Shown here: positions 10,140-21,770 of the stretch, in pieces
Layout of the letters: each line of letters starts with the position of its first letter
Numbering within the stretch: position 1 is the first letter of the stretch
From: Lichenostomus cassidix
Taxonomy: Eukaryota > Chordata > Aves > Passeriformes > Meliphagidae
Length of the DNA: 64,000 nucleotides
Direction: 5' to 3'
Assembly (NCBI GenBank): GCA_008360975.2
Contig: CM039210.1
Location: forward strand, 23,149,007 to 23,213,006
Program-made: the position numbers and the translations under genes
Notes under the pieces: model-generated
Told to the model about the DNA's origin: nothing
What the model saw: the letters and a program-made list of their open reading frames with translations, nothing else
The model's database searches: none

Positions 10140-11957
10140 CCTCCCTCCTTCCTGGACTGAACTTTAGTCCTGATTCTTTACCTGCTCCCCTCCAGGGGCA
10201 TAGGGTGATGGGGAATGGGGGTTATGGTCAGTTCATCACATGTTGTTTCTGCCACTGCTTCCTCCTCAGGGAAAGGAGTCCTTCCCCTGCTCCAATGTGG
10301 GGTCCCTCCCATGGGACACAGTTCTCCAAAAGCTTCTCCAAAGAGAGTCCTTCCTACAGGCTACAGTTCTTCATTACCTGCTCCAGTGTGGGTCCTTTCC
10401 ACAGGATGCAGTCTTTCAGGAATAGATGCTTCTCTGGATGCAATTTGTTTCTGCACAATAATATCTTTTCTTTTTAAATATATTATCACAGATGCATTGC
10501 TACTGTTGCTCATTGGCTCGGCCTTGGGCAGTGGTGGGTCCGTGTTGGCACCAGCTGGCATTGGCTTCATCAGTGTCGGGGTTTGACTTTGACTAAACGC
10601 TAGGCACCTCGACTCTCTCTTGCTGCAAGAAAAAAAACTAAAAATACACATTAATTTCATGAGTTAAGTGAGATAGGACACTGGTAGGAGGACGCATGGA
10701 AGAAAAAGGGCAGACAGGCTCTAAACTTAAAGTTGCAAAAAGTGATTTAATTACTTAACAGAGTTGGAGGATAAATGCAAGGCAAAAATAAACTTTTCAA
10801 ACAATAGTTTGTTCACTCACCCCCTTCCCTCTTAAGAACCCATTTTTATTCACCCCCTTTCTTCTTTTTAACTAACAAAGTCGGGTAGGGGGGGCAGGGT
10901 GTGGGATATTTTCTTAGTCTACAGAGCAGGTCCATAAATCTATTCATTACCACAATTCTTCTACTACAAATACTCTTTATTTATCTCTGTCTCCAGACAA
11001 TTTCTCTGCTCTCACCCTCACCCTCTTAAGAAGCAGTTTTTCTGTTCACTCCCTCTTCTCTCTTTCCAAACCAACAACACAGACAGGGGCAGGGTGAGGG
11101 GTGTTTTCTGGTCAGTCTATCAGAGAGAGGGGTTCTCTACTTAGCCACGGGGTCCCTCCCACGAGAGACAGTCTTCTGGGAACTTCTTTGGCATGGGTCC
11201 AATCTCACGAGCAGCATCTCTCCCAAATTCTGCTGAAACATGAGTTCTTTCGTCCATAAGGTGCTGTGCAGATGCTCCCGAGCTGAGGCCAGGCTGCTTC
11301 CATCCCAGGAGCAAGGCCTTTCTCTCCCTTGCACGGCCTTTGCAGTTTTAACTCTTTCATAGAGACTAACTGGATCGCAGCTGGCGTGGGCTGTGGGTGG
11401 ATCTCTGCACCCCTGTGGACTCCATGGGCTGCAGGGGGACTTCCTGCTCCCCCCATGGCCTTCACCACGGCTAGCAGAAGGTTTTCAGCTCCTGCGCCTG
11501 GAGCACCTCCTCCCCCACCTTCTTCACTGACCTTGGCGTCTCCATGCTGTTCTCCCTTCACATATTTTTACCTCTACCTCCTCCTCTTTAAACTACAAAG
11601 AAGTGTGTGCCTACCTTGTTTTGATTTCTTCTTAAATATGTTTTCACAGAGGTGTAACTAGCACCTCTAATTGGCCCAAACTTAGCTGGCAGCATGTCCA
11701 TCACTCTCAGAGCTATCAGAGATTGGCTCTGCAGGACTTGATGTAAAAACTTCCAGAACTTTCACTCAAAACACACAAGAGCCATCTTTGTGCCACTCCC
11801 CACCCCTCAAACACTTCCCCAGGCCTACCACAACAGCTTCTGAGGAGTCCAAATTTCTCCTAAATGTTAAAAAATACTTTACTGATGTTTTGAGCCAATC
11901 AAAACCACCACAATCAGACATAGGTGAAGCTTCTGGCATGTGAAAAACGAAGTTCAC
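10140..11957 (-). mobile_element. LTR family F copy, partial, split by LTR D
   Basis: Reverse complement of parts of the LTR at 50,867-53,425. For example, the stretch near 10,220 (GGTTATGGTCAGTTCATCAC) matches the opposite strand near 52,600, and 10,545-10,573 plus 11,913-11,945 match the 5' part near 50,940-50,985. It is interrupted by the 1.3-kb LTR at 10,574-11,912. The low-coordinate (3') end appears truncated. Confidence 0.65.
10574..11912 (-). mobile_element. Solo LTR D', 5-bp TSD
   Basis: On the minus strand it starts TGTGGTGGTTTTGATTGGC and ends AACCCCGACA, the same ends as LTR D (24,631-28,912). A perfect 5-bp TSD ATCAG lies at 10,569-10,573 and 11,913-11,917. The body (near 10,700-11,650) aligns with LTR D and shows the uninterrupted site into which ERV-C inserted in that other copy. 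The 5-bp TSD suggests an ERVL-type element. Confidence 0.9.
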
Positions 11958-12470
11958 TCTTCTGTTAGAATTTGAAAAGTTTAATAAAGGACAATAGGGG
12001 ACAAAGGCAATAAAGCAAAAGTAACAGCGCTGGGTGCTTAGCCTTAGCCAGAGGCATACTTGTTACAGATGGTGACATTCCTTACATACCCTTCCTATTG
12101 CATCAGTCAAATACATATTCATAAACAATTATACATATTCAAACATTTCCCCAAACTAGTTTGCATGTTCCAGGAACTGTTTAGCATGGCCCCTCCTCTG
12201 ATCTGCCTTTTTAGAGCATGCACAGTCCTCTTGGTTGTGGTCTTGAGGTTTGTCTATCACCCCCACCACAGCCTCCTGTTCCATGGTTTCAGCATGTGAC
12301 AGTTGCTGATAGTCGAAATGTCAGTAGTAGGGGTCCTCGTCACACCTGTTCCTCAGATGTTATCCAACCAAGCAGGCGGTTTGGTTATTTCAGTTATTGT
12401 AAGTTAACCACAAGTACTCTAAAACAACCATATCAGCTATTTCATAACTATGTCTAAGTTAAGTTAGTAA
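11958..12470 (-). mobile_element. LTR-like sequence, boundaries uncertain
   Basis: The stretch with GTTTAATAAAGGACAATAGG near 11,980 followed by AGCGCTGGGTGCTTAGCC near 12,025 resembles the R/U5-proximal part of minus-strand LTRs (compare 29,835 and 44,310). No TSD was found. The call rests on this resemblance only. Confidence 0.4.
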
Positions 12471-13400
12471 CAAAAATAAAGGCATTAGTTATTATTTCAC
12501 AACTATATCTTTATAACAAAGCTACTTCTGTAAGAATTAACATTATACACATAGTATCCATTTTTATATTTGTCAAAAGCCAATGCTATAATATGTGTTT
12601 ATCACATGGCATCTTCTCAGAGAACCCACCCCTGTAGTCCCCTGCCCTGACTACCAAAGCCTTGCCATGCAAACCCAGTACATCTTGCAAGGATATAATA
12701 AGAAATAGACATTAGAGGCATAGTCAATAAATATCAACTACTGTCAGTGGTAGGATCATCAGCCTTTTATAACCTGTTATTATGTTAAATGGCTGGAATC
12801 TTTGTTCTCATGTGAATATATTCATGCATAGAGTTATTTTCTTGTAAGAAAATTAGATAATAGTTCGATTGGATTGACCAAAATTTAGGAGCTTCTCTCC
12901 AATGACAGAATCTCTGCAGCATGCTGTGGGAAAATCAATTTGGGCTCCCTCAAAGGCAGCACAAACACAGGATGCCCAGTATCTTAAGGGACAGAAGATT
13001 TACTCACTATCTATATTCGTATTATTCTGTCTTATTAAAACTGCTATTTTATTAAGCCATTTATTGTTGGGCCGTTCTTATTGAGATTCAGAAAGAATCC
13101 TGCTCCATTTCTTTCTCTTACCACCCCAATCCCCTGATGCAGAACACTTGTTTCCTTGTAAGAAAATCCTATAATAGATCAAATCACCAACTAGGGAGAA
13201 TATCTTTGATGGATGGGATGTGCTCAGTATGCTGCATGTGGATCAGAGGCCCATTCAATGCTACACTAAACCGGCTTCCCAGCATCTAAAGGGATGAAAT
13301 ATTATCTAAACTTGACCCCTCTGATAATGTTAGCTCCAAGAAACAATTTTTTGAATAATGGCTCACAGAGTCTGAGTGCCTTTCTTACTGGTATCATTAA
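12471..13400. other. No recognised feature
   Basis: AT-rich sequence without a recognisable coding motif, LTR end or tandem repeat. Confidence 0.5.
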
Positions 13401-13497
13401 GGACCATTGCTTCCTGGAAGGAAGCAAATTTTTACAGTGAGAGTGATGAGACAGTGGAACAGGTTGCACAGAGAAGTTATGGATGCCTCCTCATTGG
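13401..13497 (+). repeat. CR1 LINE 3'-region fragment, plus strand
   Basis: The stretch GAACAGGTTGCACAGAGAAG near 13,458 matches the segment found shortly upstream of CR1 3' ends. It is cut off where an oppositely oriented CR1 begins. Confidence 0.65.
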
Positions 13498-15345
13498 AAA
13501 CAGAATCACAGAATGGGTCAGTTTGGAAGGGACCACAGTGGGCCATCTGGTTCAACCTCACTGCTCAAGCGGGGAAATCCTAGAGCAGGTTGCACAGGAT
13601 TGCATCCAGACAGTTCTTGAATATCCCCATTGAGGGAAACTCCACACCCTCTCTGGGAAATCTGTTCCTGTGCTTGGTCACCTGCACAGTAAAGAAGTTC
13701 TTCCTCATGTTCACTTCCTGTGCATTGGTTTCTGCTCATTGCCTGTTGTCCTATTGCTCGGCACCATGGAGGAGAGCCTGGCTCCATCCTCTTGACACCC
13801 TCCCTTCAGATATTTATACACATTGATGAGGTCCCCTCTCAGTCACCTCTTCTCCAGGCCAAACAAGCCCAGCTCCCTCAGCCTTTCCTCATAAGAAAGG
13901 TGCTCCAGTCCCTTAAGCATCTTCATAGCCCTCTGCTGGACCTGCTCCAGGAGCTCCATGTCTTGTACTGAGGAGCCCAGACCTGGACATGGCATTCCAG
14001 GTGAGGCCTCACCAGGACCTGCTGACCATGCTCCTCTCAGGATACCATTGGCCTTCTTGGTCACCAGGGCACACTGCTGGCTCATGGACAGCTTGTTGTC
14101 CACCAGGACCCCAAGGTCCTTCTCTGCAGAGCTGCTTTCCAGCAGGTTGAGCCCAGCCTGTACTGGTGCCTGGGGTTATTCCTCTCCAGGTGCAGGACCC
14201 TGCACTTGCTTTTGTTGAATTTCAGATATTTCCTCTCTGCCCATCTCTCCAACCTGTCAAGGTCCCTCTGAAGGGCTGCACAGCACTCTGGGGTATCAGC
14301 CACTCCTCCCAGCTTTGTGTTGTCAGCAAACTTGCTGGGGAGGCACCTTACCCCTTCATTCAAGTAATCGATGAATAAGTTAAACAATACTGGGGCCAGT
14401 ATGGAACCTCGGGGGACACCATTTCATGGCTGTTCAGCCAGTTTTCAATCCACCTCACTGTCCACTCAGCCACTCCACACTTCCTGAGTTTGCCTATGAG
14501 GATGTTGTAAGAAACAGTGTCGAAAGCCTTGCTGAAGTCCAGGTAGACAATATCCACTGCTCTCCCCTCATCCATCCAGGTAGTTGTTTCATCATAGAAG
14601 GCAATCAGGTTGGTCAAGCATGATTCCCTTTAGTGAATCCATGTTGGCTACTCCTAATCACCTTCTTATCTTCCATGTGGATAAAGAGGGTCTCCAGAAT
14701 GAGGCACTCCATCAGCTTTCTGGGGATTGAGGTGAGGCTGACTGGCCAGTAGTTCCCTGTGTTCTCCTTCTTGCCCTTTTTGAAGACTGGGATGGCATGT
14801 GCCTTCTTCCAGTTCTCAGGCACCTCTTCTGATCACCACAACCTTTCAAAGATGATTGTGAGTGGCCTCGCTATAGCATCTGCCAGCATTCTTAGTACTC
14901 TTGGATGCATCCTGTCATAGCCCATGGACTTGTGGATGTCAAGTCTGCCTAGATGTTCTCTAACCCAATCCTCCTTGACCAAGAGAAGGTCGTCCTTCCA
15001 ACATTCCTTTACCCTGGTCTCCTGGGTCAGAGATCCCTGAGGGCTGGTCTTGTCAGTGATGACCAATGCAAAGAAGGCATTCAATAAATTTGCCTTCTCT
15101 GGATCATCTGTCACCAGGGCCCCCCCTCCACTTAGGAACAGGCCCACATTATCCTTTTATTATTGATGTGTTGGAAGAAGACCTTCTTGTTGTCTTTGAC
15201 ATCCTTGGCCAGATTTAATTCCAGATGGGCCTTGGCCTTCTTTGTCTCATTTCTATCTACTCAGACAACCACTCTATATTCATTCCAAGTGGGCTGACTC
15301 TGCTTCCACCTCCTGCGTGTTTCCTGCTTACACAATGATGTCCTG
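13498..15345 (-). repeat. CR1 non-LTR retrotransposon, 5'-truncated, with decayed ORF2
   Basis: CR1 copies itself by target-primed reverse transcription. The 3' end lies at low coordinate (CAGAATCACAGAATGGGTCA near 13,500 on the plus strand, the reverse of a CR1 tail). Minus-strand open stretches encode RT pieces: PENWKKAHAIPVFKKGKKE near 14,810; VDIVYLDFSKAFDTVSYNIL (motif A) near 14,550; and LFIDYLNEGVRCLPSKFADN near 14,380, equivalent to the region around the catalytic aspartates. Frames are broken by stops and shifts. No endonuclease part is seen, so it is 5'-truncated near 15,345, where an LTR begins. 5' truncation is normal for CR1. Confidence 0.9.
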
Positions 15346-15353
15346 TCCCAAAG

Positions 15354-16070
15354 TGAGACCAGGGGAATTCTAAAGATTCCTAGGGTGAAAGATGCAAACA
15401 AGGTTGATATTACACCTGTGAACTGTTTATTGATAAAAGAAAATAAATGGCCCTAACAGGGGGATAGAAAAGCCAGAGATAAGAGTGAGTTACCGCTATG
15501 GCATCCGCGGTGCACCGTCGATGTTCGGTCGGCAGGTGGCGTGTGTGCGCTCAGGGCACGATTCTAAGAGTTTGCATACTGCGTGCAACGGACGGCAGGA
15601 CGCTTGGTAAGCCACGCAACGCTCAGCCAGGAGACGCAGCAGCGGCAGGCAAGCAGGCAGGGCGGCAAGCAGCAGCAGAGAGGGTGCGGCAAGCAGCAGC
15701 AGAGAGGGTACGGCAGGCGGCGGCAGGGACGGTGCGGGATCGGGACAGTGTCGTGCAGGATAAGGACAGAGGCGGCGGCTGTGGGCAAGGAGGGTAGGTA
15801 AAGAGCAGGTGAGAGAGAGCAAGGGCTGGAGCCAGGAGCAAGGCTCAGCTCAAGGCTCTGAGGCAATCATTTATATACCATGTAACCCCTCCCATGGTCT
15901 GATTGTCTGAGGAAAAATTATTGGGTCACCTGGAGAGTCCCCCCCTCTAGATAGAACTTTTCCTGCCCAGAGACAGAGCTCTCAGCGACCTCCTTCTCCC
16001 CATCAATCATGAGTGACGCATGCTGTTGCTTCCAAGACATGTGCAGCTTTTCTACTACTTTCCCTTAACA
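15354..16070 (-). mobile_element. Solo LTR T (minus strand, ends approximate)
   Basis: On the minus strand it starts TGTTAAGGGAAAG at 16,070, has a TATA box (GGTATATAAATG near 15,870) and AATAAACAG near 15,430, and ends about 15,354 (CCTGGTCTCA). Its centre is GC-rich with two near-copies of a 24-bp unit (AAGCAGCAGCAGAGAGGGT) near 15,667-15,712. I could not find a matching TSD. Confidence 0.65.
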
Positions 16071-17137
16071 TTAGAAAAAACAGATTTATAACCAACAGTT
16101 CAAAATAAAATCCAAACAATGATGAGGCATTCTTATTTTAAAATTAATTGGTCCCTCACAAATGGCAGTTGTGAAAGACTGGAAAGATTGATGTCTCAAG
16201 ACTTTTTGGGGTACATGTGTGTGGGGAAAGGGGCAGGTCAGGCTTTGCCCTGGTGAGGCAGTGCCCTGCCCTGTACACCTCACCCCTAGAGCCAGTATCC
16301 CAGCCTAGCAGTGACTGCCAATCACTGGCACACCAGAGGCAATGCTCCACAACCACCTCTAGAGCCCCTAAACCAGCTCCTGAGTGGCCAAATGAGGAAG
16401 AGTCCCAGCTGGGGGAAGGGCCTAGAAAGGCCAAGGGGTATTTAAGGCCGAACACGAGGCAATCAGACATCTTGACCCTATCTTCTCTTGGAATTTCTAT
16501 TAGCTGAACACCTCTGGAACCCAGGAGTTGGTAGCTATATGTGTCCTTTTCTATATATTTTCTGTCTTTCTTTCTCTTTCTTCTAATTCCCTCTTCTAGG
16601 AATGTTTGAGTAACTTAAAATTGAATGGGCTTAGAGTTTGCAAAGTTGAATGGGCCAAGTTAATGCTTTGAGAAGTGTTTTATGTTGATTAAATGTTGTA
16701 CTAAACCTTTTGCCAAAGTTTCTTTGATTTTCTAAAGTTGCCAGTATTTTTGTTGTTTTGACCTCTTGAAAATATCTTGTCAGTATTTCTCCCATGCGTC
16801 TAACTCAGAGTACATGAACAACCAGAAGCCCTTTTAAGTGTCTCATCGAGTGAGGTTGTTTGGGGCCTTACAGATGAGTTCATTATTCATCCATGCAGGT
16901 CTCTTTCCCCTTTGCCTGATTTCTTTCTCATTGGGATTCTTGAGCCCAGAGGAAGTGATCCTTGAATATCAACCAACTCTCTTGGACCCCTCTTCTCTGA
17001 AGGGTCTGTGCTTATGGGATTCTTCCAGGAAGATCCCTGAAGAGGGTAAAGATAGCTCTCCTGAAGTCCATGGTTGCAATCTTACTTGCTGCTGTGCTTC
17101 CTCTTCGCCCGATACTAAACTGCACAATCTCATGGTC
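16071..17137. other. Unassigned, possibly decayed LTR
   Basis: The part at 16,430-16,820 has a GGTATTTAAGGC promoter-like motif and a T-rich tail resembling old LTR sequence, but no ends or TSD. 16,830-17,137 looks like degenerate interspersed repeat. No coding motif is seen. Confidence 0.35.
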
Positions 17138-17275
17138 AATTCAAGGTCAAGCTGGATGGGGCTTTAAGCAGCCTGGTCTAGTGAAAGATGTCCCTGTCCA
17201 TTCACAGGGAGTTGTACTAGATGATCTTTAAAGGTCCTATTCAACTCAAACCATTATATGATTTTATAATGTTCT
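17138..17275 (+). repeat. CR1 LINE 3' end, plus strand
   Basis: It includes AAGCTGGATGGGGCTTTAAG, then GATGATCTTTAAAGGTCCTA, and ends with the TATGATTTTATAATG-like CR1 tail. Short and non-coding. Confidence 0.8.
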
Positions 17276-17565
17276 ATCCCAGAAGAGAAGAGATGGAAGG
17301 TGTAATTGCTGATTTTCTCCATGAGAGTGTTCCTGGAGTACTGGGATAACAGCAAATTGGGAGCCAAATGCCAGACTAGGATCAAGTACACTGGTTTTAT
17401 CATAGGTGTTCCAGGCAAAGCAATTCAGAAAAAACTGAAGATTGAAAGCAGCCATTAGCAAGCCCAGTCAAATAAGAGCTAAACAGCTATAAATTCAACC
17501 TATATGCTGATTAAATTTGTTGTTATCTCAAATCCCTAGAGTGCCATATTGAGTGCCAAAAGGCA
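17276..17565. other. No recognised feature
   Basis: Short spacer between a CR1 tail and an avian interspersed repeat. No motif seen. Confidence 0.5.
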
Positions 17566-18182
17566 TGTTGTGAGTTGATCACAGCCAGCATCTAAGCACT
17601 CATGCAGCCACTTGTCCACTCCCACCTCCACCCCAGCAGGATGGGAGAGAGAATAGGAAGAGCAAAAGTGAGAAAACTTATGAATCGAGATAAAATTTTA
17701 ACAGGTAAAGAAAAAAGGAAAAAAAGCAATCAATGAAAAGGTATTCATTCACCACCTTCCACAAGCAGATGAGGTATGACAGATATCCTGTTAGCCTCCA
17801 ACCAATGGCCACCTTCAAAGTCAGAAAAACCACCCCCTTGTTCCTCTGCCAATTTTTATTCCTGAGGATGACTTTATATGGTATAGAGTATACATTTAGT
17901 TCAGCCCAGTTGTGTCCCATTCAATCTTCTTGCCAATCCCCAGCTAACATGCTGGGGAGCAGGGCGGGGGGGGAGGGGGTGCAGGCAGCAGGGCGCAGAC
18001 TTAAAAACAGAAAAAGCCTTGACACTATGCAAGCACTGTTCAGCAATAGTCAAAGTATTCATGCATTTTCAAAACTATTTTAGCTAGAAATCCAAAACAC
18101 AGTACCATAGGGGCTGCTAAGAAGAAAGTTACCTCTGTCCTAGGCAGACACATTTAAAAAAAATAGATTCCTTAAAATGGAC
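17566..18182 (-). repeat. Common avian LTR-type interspersed repeat
   Basis: Signature stretches GGATGGGAGAGAGAATAGGA near 17,640, AAAGCCTTGACACTATGCAA near 18,012 and ATCCAAAACACAGTACC near 18,090 are familiar from a repeat widespread in birds; its start is also found at 62,335. Strand and class are recalled rather than shown. Confidence 0.5.
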
Positions 18183-19291
18183 TGTTGGAGGTTAGGATTT
18201 TTCCTTTTTTTTTTTTTTTCCTTTCTCTTAGGGAATTTTCTCCCATCTGTTGCTAAGAGACAATAGCGACTGGTACTTAAGAGAGACAAAAGAAGTGGCC
18301 AAGGTTCAGGGAAAGGGTGGGGCTGGCTACTCTCTTCCCTGAAGGGCTTTCTCTTGGGAAGGGCAGAGATACTGCAAGATTTTGGCTGGGGGGTGAGGGG
18401 CTGGGCTTAGCTCCTAGCTCTCTCTCGCTCTCAGCATCGGAGGACAATGGTCGAGCTGTTGCTTACCGCAGGGAGAATCCACTGCCATGGCTAGTCCAGC
18501 CCTGTATTGCTCCTTCCTTACTGTGGGTGAGCCTTTGCACATAAGAGCAGCTGTTGAACTGGGACCTTATTAACACTCGAGCTCACAGGAAAGGACCCTC
18601 ATCATCTATTCGGGTGCCTCAGGGGAAAAACCCCCGACTCCCTCCCCTTTCCCAGAGGGCGTGTGTCCCTGGCTGAATGCAGCAGCTGCTCGCAGAAGCC
18701 TGGCTGCCGCTGCCCAGCCCCACTCTTTTATGTCACTGCCTCGGGCTTTTTTACCACACTCTAACCCAGCACCCCGTGTTCACCCGACACCCAGCAACTT
18801 CAGGCACGGCCCCGGAGTTTCTGCTACCTTGTTTGCCTCTCCCAGAGTGTGCCTGCCCCTGCCGCCCCAGCTGGTGCTCCAAGGTTCCTTCTACAGCCCA
18901 TTTTGCCATCCAGCCCGCCCACCATTACCAGGAGGGAGATGCAGCTGAACTCGCACCACAGCGCCCCCTGCAGCCGCGGTGGAATCATTGCACCAACAGC
19001 ACCCCTGCCGGCTTTGACTGTAACTACACCAAAGGGGAAGGTGCTTGACAGCCGAGAGAAGGCTGTTACTGGGTTTCTGTTCTTTGTTGTTGTTGCTGCC
19101 ATTGTTGTTGTTTGCTTGCCTTGTTATACATATACATACTAGTAAAGAACTGTTATTCCTTTTCCCATATCTTTGCCTGAAAGCCCCTTAATTTCAAAGT
19201 TATAATAATTCAGAGGGAAGGGGGTCATATTTTCCATTCCAAGGGAGGTTCCTGCTTTCCTTGGCAGACACCTGTCTTTCAAACCAAGACA
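18183..19291 (+). mobile_element. Solo LTR G, near-matching 5-bp TSD
   Basis: Starts TGTTGGAGGTTAGG and ends CAAACCAAGACA. Flanking 5-mers are TGGAC (18,178-18,182) and TGGGC (19,292-19,296), one mismatch. The last 150 bp (AGTAAAGAACTGTTATTCC near 19,142) match, on the opposite strand, the LTR at 30,969-31,850. The poly(A)-like AGTAAAG near the right end fixes the orientation as plus. Class III (ERVL-like) is likely from the TSD length. Confidence 0.82.
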
Positions 19292-19579
19292 TGGGCATAT
19301 AAATAGACAGTTGGATAGATTAAAAGATTATGAGAGAGAGAGAGAGATGTAGTCAGATGGATGAGTTCTATCAGATAGATTTATAGATTCCATATGACAG
19401 ATTCCATCAGAAGGATATATTGATCGACTTCATCTGATCAATAGATTCCCTGAGATTAGCTCAATTGGTGTTTTGCCAGTGGGTAGGGTCAGACTCGCTT
19501 TCCCAAACCCATCAGTTCTTTTCCTTTTTCAGTATGGAATTTTTTGATTTATTTCAATACATCCAATAGTTCAGCTTCT

Positions 19580-20165
19580 TTTAACTGACTTCCAGAGAGG
19601 GTAGCTAAAGTATTTGAGACCATTCTTAAAACCCAGAATCCAGACTGGGGGGAGATCCAAATTCTGCTAGATAATCTATTGGATTCTACAAAAAGAGAGG
19701 TGGTACTCAGGACTGCTAGGAGGGAGGTGGACAGGATAGACACAGAGGGGAGGTTACCAGGAACTATTGAAGAGCATTTTCCATCCAGGGACCCCCATTG
19801 GGACCCCACCACCAGGAAAGGGAGGGTTTCACTGGAACAATATAAAAAATGGATATTATTTGGCTTTAAATATGCAATGCCGAAGGTAATCAATTGGTTT
19901 AAACTTTATGGGGTGAAACAAGAACCGCATGGGACACCAAGTGAATTTGAGGAGTGCCTTAAAGTAGCTGCCAGGAGATACACTAACATCAATCTGGAGA
20001 AACTTGGGGAAGCTGTATAGCTGGCTTCCATATTCATAGGGAACTCAGCACTCGATATCAAAAGAAAGTTACAAGAATTGGAAGAATCAGACTCTCATGA
20101 CCTAGAGAAGCTTTTAGAAGAGGCCTGGGTAGTCTTTAATAATAGACTTCAAGAAGAGCTTTGTT
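19580..20165 (+). pseudogene. ERV-2 gag capsid region, broken
   Basis: Capsid-like sequence: NPDWGEIQILLDN near 19,640, FPSRDPHWDP near 19,780 and the major-homology-like EPHGTPSEFEECLKVAARRY near 19,925. The parallel part of ERV-A is at 3,320-3,700. A stop at 20,018-20,020 ends the open stretch, and the frame resumes to about 20,160, where a TGTGTCTC-type repeat intrudes. The matrix is absent or unrecognisable. Confidence 0.83.
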
Positions 20166-20166
20166 T

Positions 20167-20290
20167 ACATGGTGTGTGCTCTCAGTGCATTGTGTCTGTG
20201 TTGTCTCTGTGTCTTTGTCCCTGTGTCTCTGTGTACTGTGTGTCTCTTGTTGTTTGTGTGTGTACTGTATGTCTGGGTATATGAGAGTAA
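20167..20290 (+). repeat. TG/TC-rich simple repeat
   Basis: Repeated GTGTCTCTGTGTCTTTGTC-like units interrupt the ERV-2 gag between capsid and nucleocapsid. Low complexity, non-coding. Confidence 0.75.
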
Positions 20291-21020
20291 CTTAAGTATT
20301 TGAAACCATTTTCTGCTGGATAGTCTATTAGATTCCACAGGAAGCGAGAAAGCAGGAGAGGGGACAAGAAAGTAGGAAGAAAATAAGCAGGAAGTAAGAA
20401 GCAAGATGTGCAGGGGATGGGAAAACAAGAGGTGATAGCTATCAAGGAGATGGAAAAAGAAAAGGGAAGAAAGAGAAAGAAGATGGTAGCTGGAAAAAGA
20501 AAGGAGAGAAAGACAAAAGTCTTTCCAGGGAAGACTGAAACTGAATCAGTGTGAATATTGTAAAGGTTTTGGATGCCAAAGTCCCTGGAAGTTGAAGGGG
20601 GCAGAGGTTGCAAAGCTACCCCAACATCAAGACTGACAGAAACTGGGGGTGGAACCCCAGCTGAACCCCTGGTTACCATACCATACAGCTGGGGAAAGAG
20701 AAAAGCGAAAATTAACTTTTAATAGACACTGGAGCTAAATATGGACCAAAGAAAATTAAGCTAAGAAACTGTAAATGTTGTTGGGCCAACAGGGAAATGA
20801 GCATTCTTTAACCCTATCAATTTTAAATTTGGCAAAAGATAAATAACTCACCAGAATGTTTGATTCCTCTTTTGGGAAGAGACCTGTTCTTGGAGTATGT
20901 ATTTAAAGATGGAAAAGTACAATTATTGGTATATGAGACTAAAAGCCATCGAGGCAATAATTTTTATATTGCAGGGAATACCAGAACCAGACAACTCTGG
21001 ATGAATATCGGGAGCCATAG
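20291..21020 (+). pseudogene. ERV-2 nucleocapsid and protease remnants
   Basis: A decayed zinc box (CEYCKGFG near 20,550) is followed by a protease remnant. The active-site part (IDTGAKYG near 20,722) and the C-terminal CLIPLLGRDLF (near 20,857) are in different frames. Purine-rich basic sequence fills 20,340-20,530. Confidence 0.72.
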
Positions 21021-21770
21021 AAAATGCAGTAACTCCCTTGGTTTGGGCCAATGGAACTCCAGGACATTCTCAGCGAGCTCAGCCTGTAAGTGTTACCCTA
21101 AAAGCTGGATCAAAACCAGTAAGGCAGAAAAAATATCCTTTAAAATTAGAAGCTAGAAGGGTAATCCAGAGTCTAATAGAGAATTTTAGGGAATTTGTAT
21201 TATTGATAGAATGTGAATCAAAATATAACATACCCATTTTGCCAGTTAACAGAATGTCATCAGTGGTTTACAGTAATAGATCTGAAGGATGCTTTCTTTT
21301 GCATACCTCTCAATAAGCAAAGTTGGGGCATTTTTGCCTTTGAATGGGAAAATCCCAGAACGGGTCAAAAGACTCAGCTTATCTAGACTGTATTACCACA
21401 AGGATTTTTAAAAAATACATAGGCCGCCAATTTTTGGGAACCAATTGGCAAAAAAAATTAGAGATTTGGAAGAGGGAGAATCCCAAAGGATTGGTTCTGC
21501 AGTAAGTTGATGACATCTTACTAGCAACTGAAACTAGTCAAAAGTGCACGGACTTGACTATCAGTCTTCTAAATTTCCTAGGCCAAGGAGGTTACAAAGT
21601 ACCTGGGAAAAAGGCTCAAATCAAGAAACAGCAAGTTACCTACCTAGAGTTTGAAGTAATTCCAGGACAGCGGATATTGGGAACAGACAGAAAAGAGGCC
21701 ATCTGCCAGGTACCCCAACCTGTGACTGCCCAAGATTTAACAGCATTCTTGGGAGGTATAGTCTTGAATT
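21021..21770 (+). pseudogene. ERV-2 reverse transcriptase, broken
   Basis: RT starts with QPVSVTLKAGSKPVRQKKYP near 21,075 and YNIPILPVNR near 21,225. A deletion removes the following segment. Motif A (DLKDAFF-equivalent near 21,280) is in a shifted frame. The catalytic YVDD is destroyed: its tyrosine codon reads TAA (21,503-21,505), followed by intact VDD. LLNFLGQGGYKVPGKKAQ near 21,560 and RKEAICQVPQP near 21,690 continue the thumb and connection. Confidence 0.87.

Noticed and set aside
18183..19291. LTR G as the 5' LTR of ERV-2
   Set aside because: ERV-2's own 3' LTR (24,172-24,625) is a different family, and LTR G has its own near-matching TSD, so it is an independent insertion.
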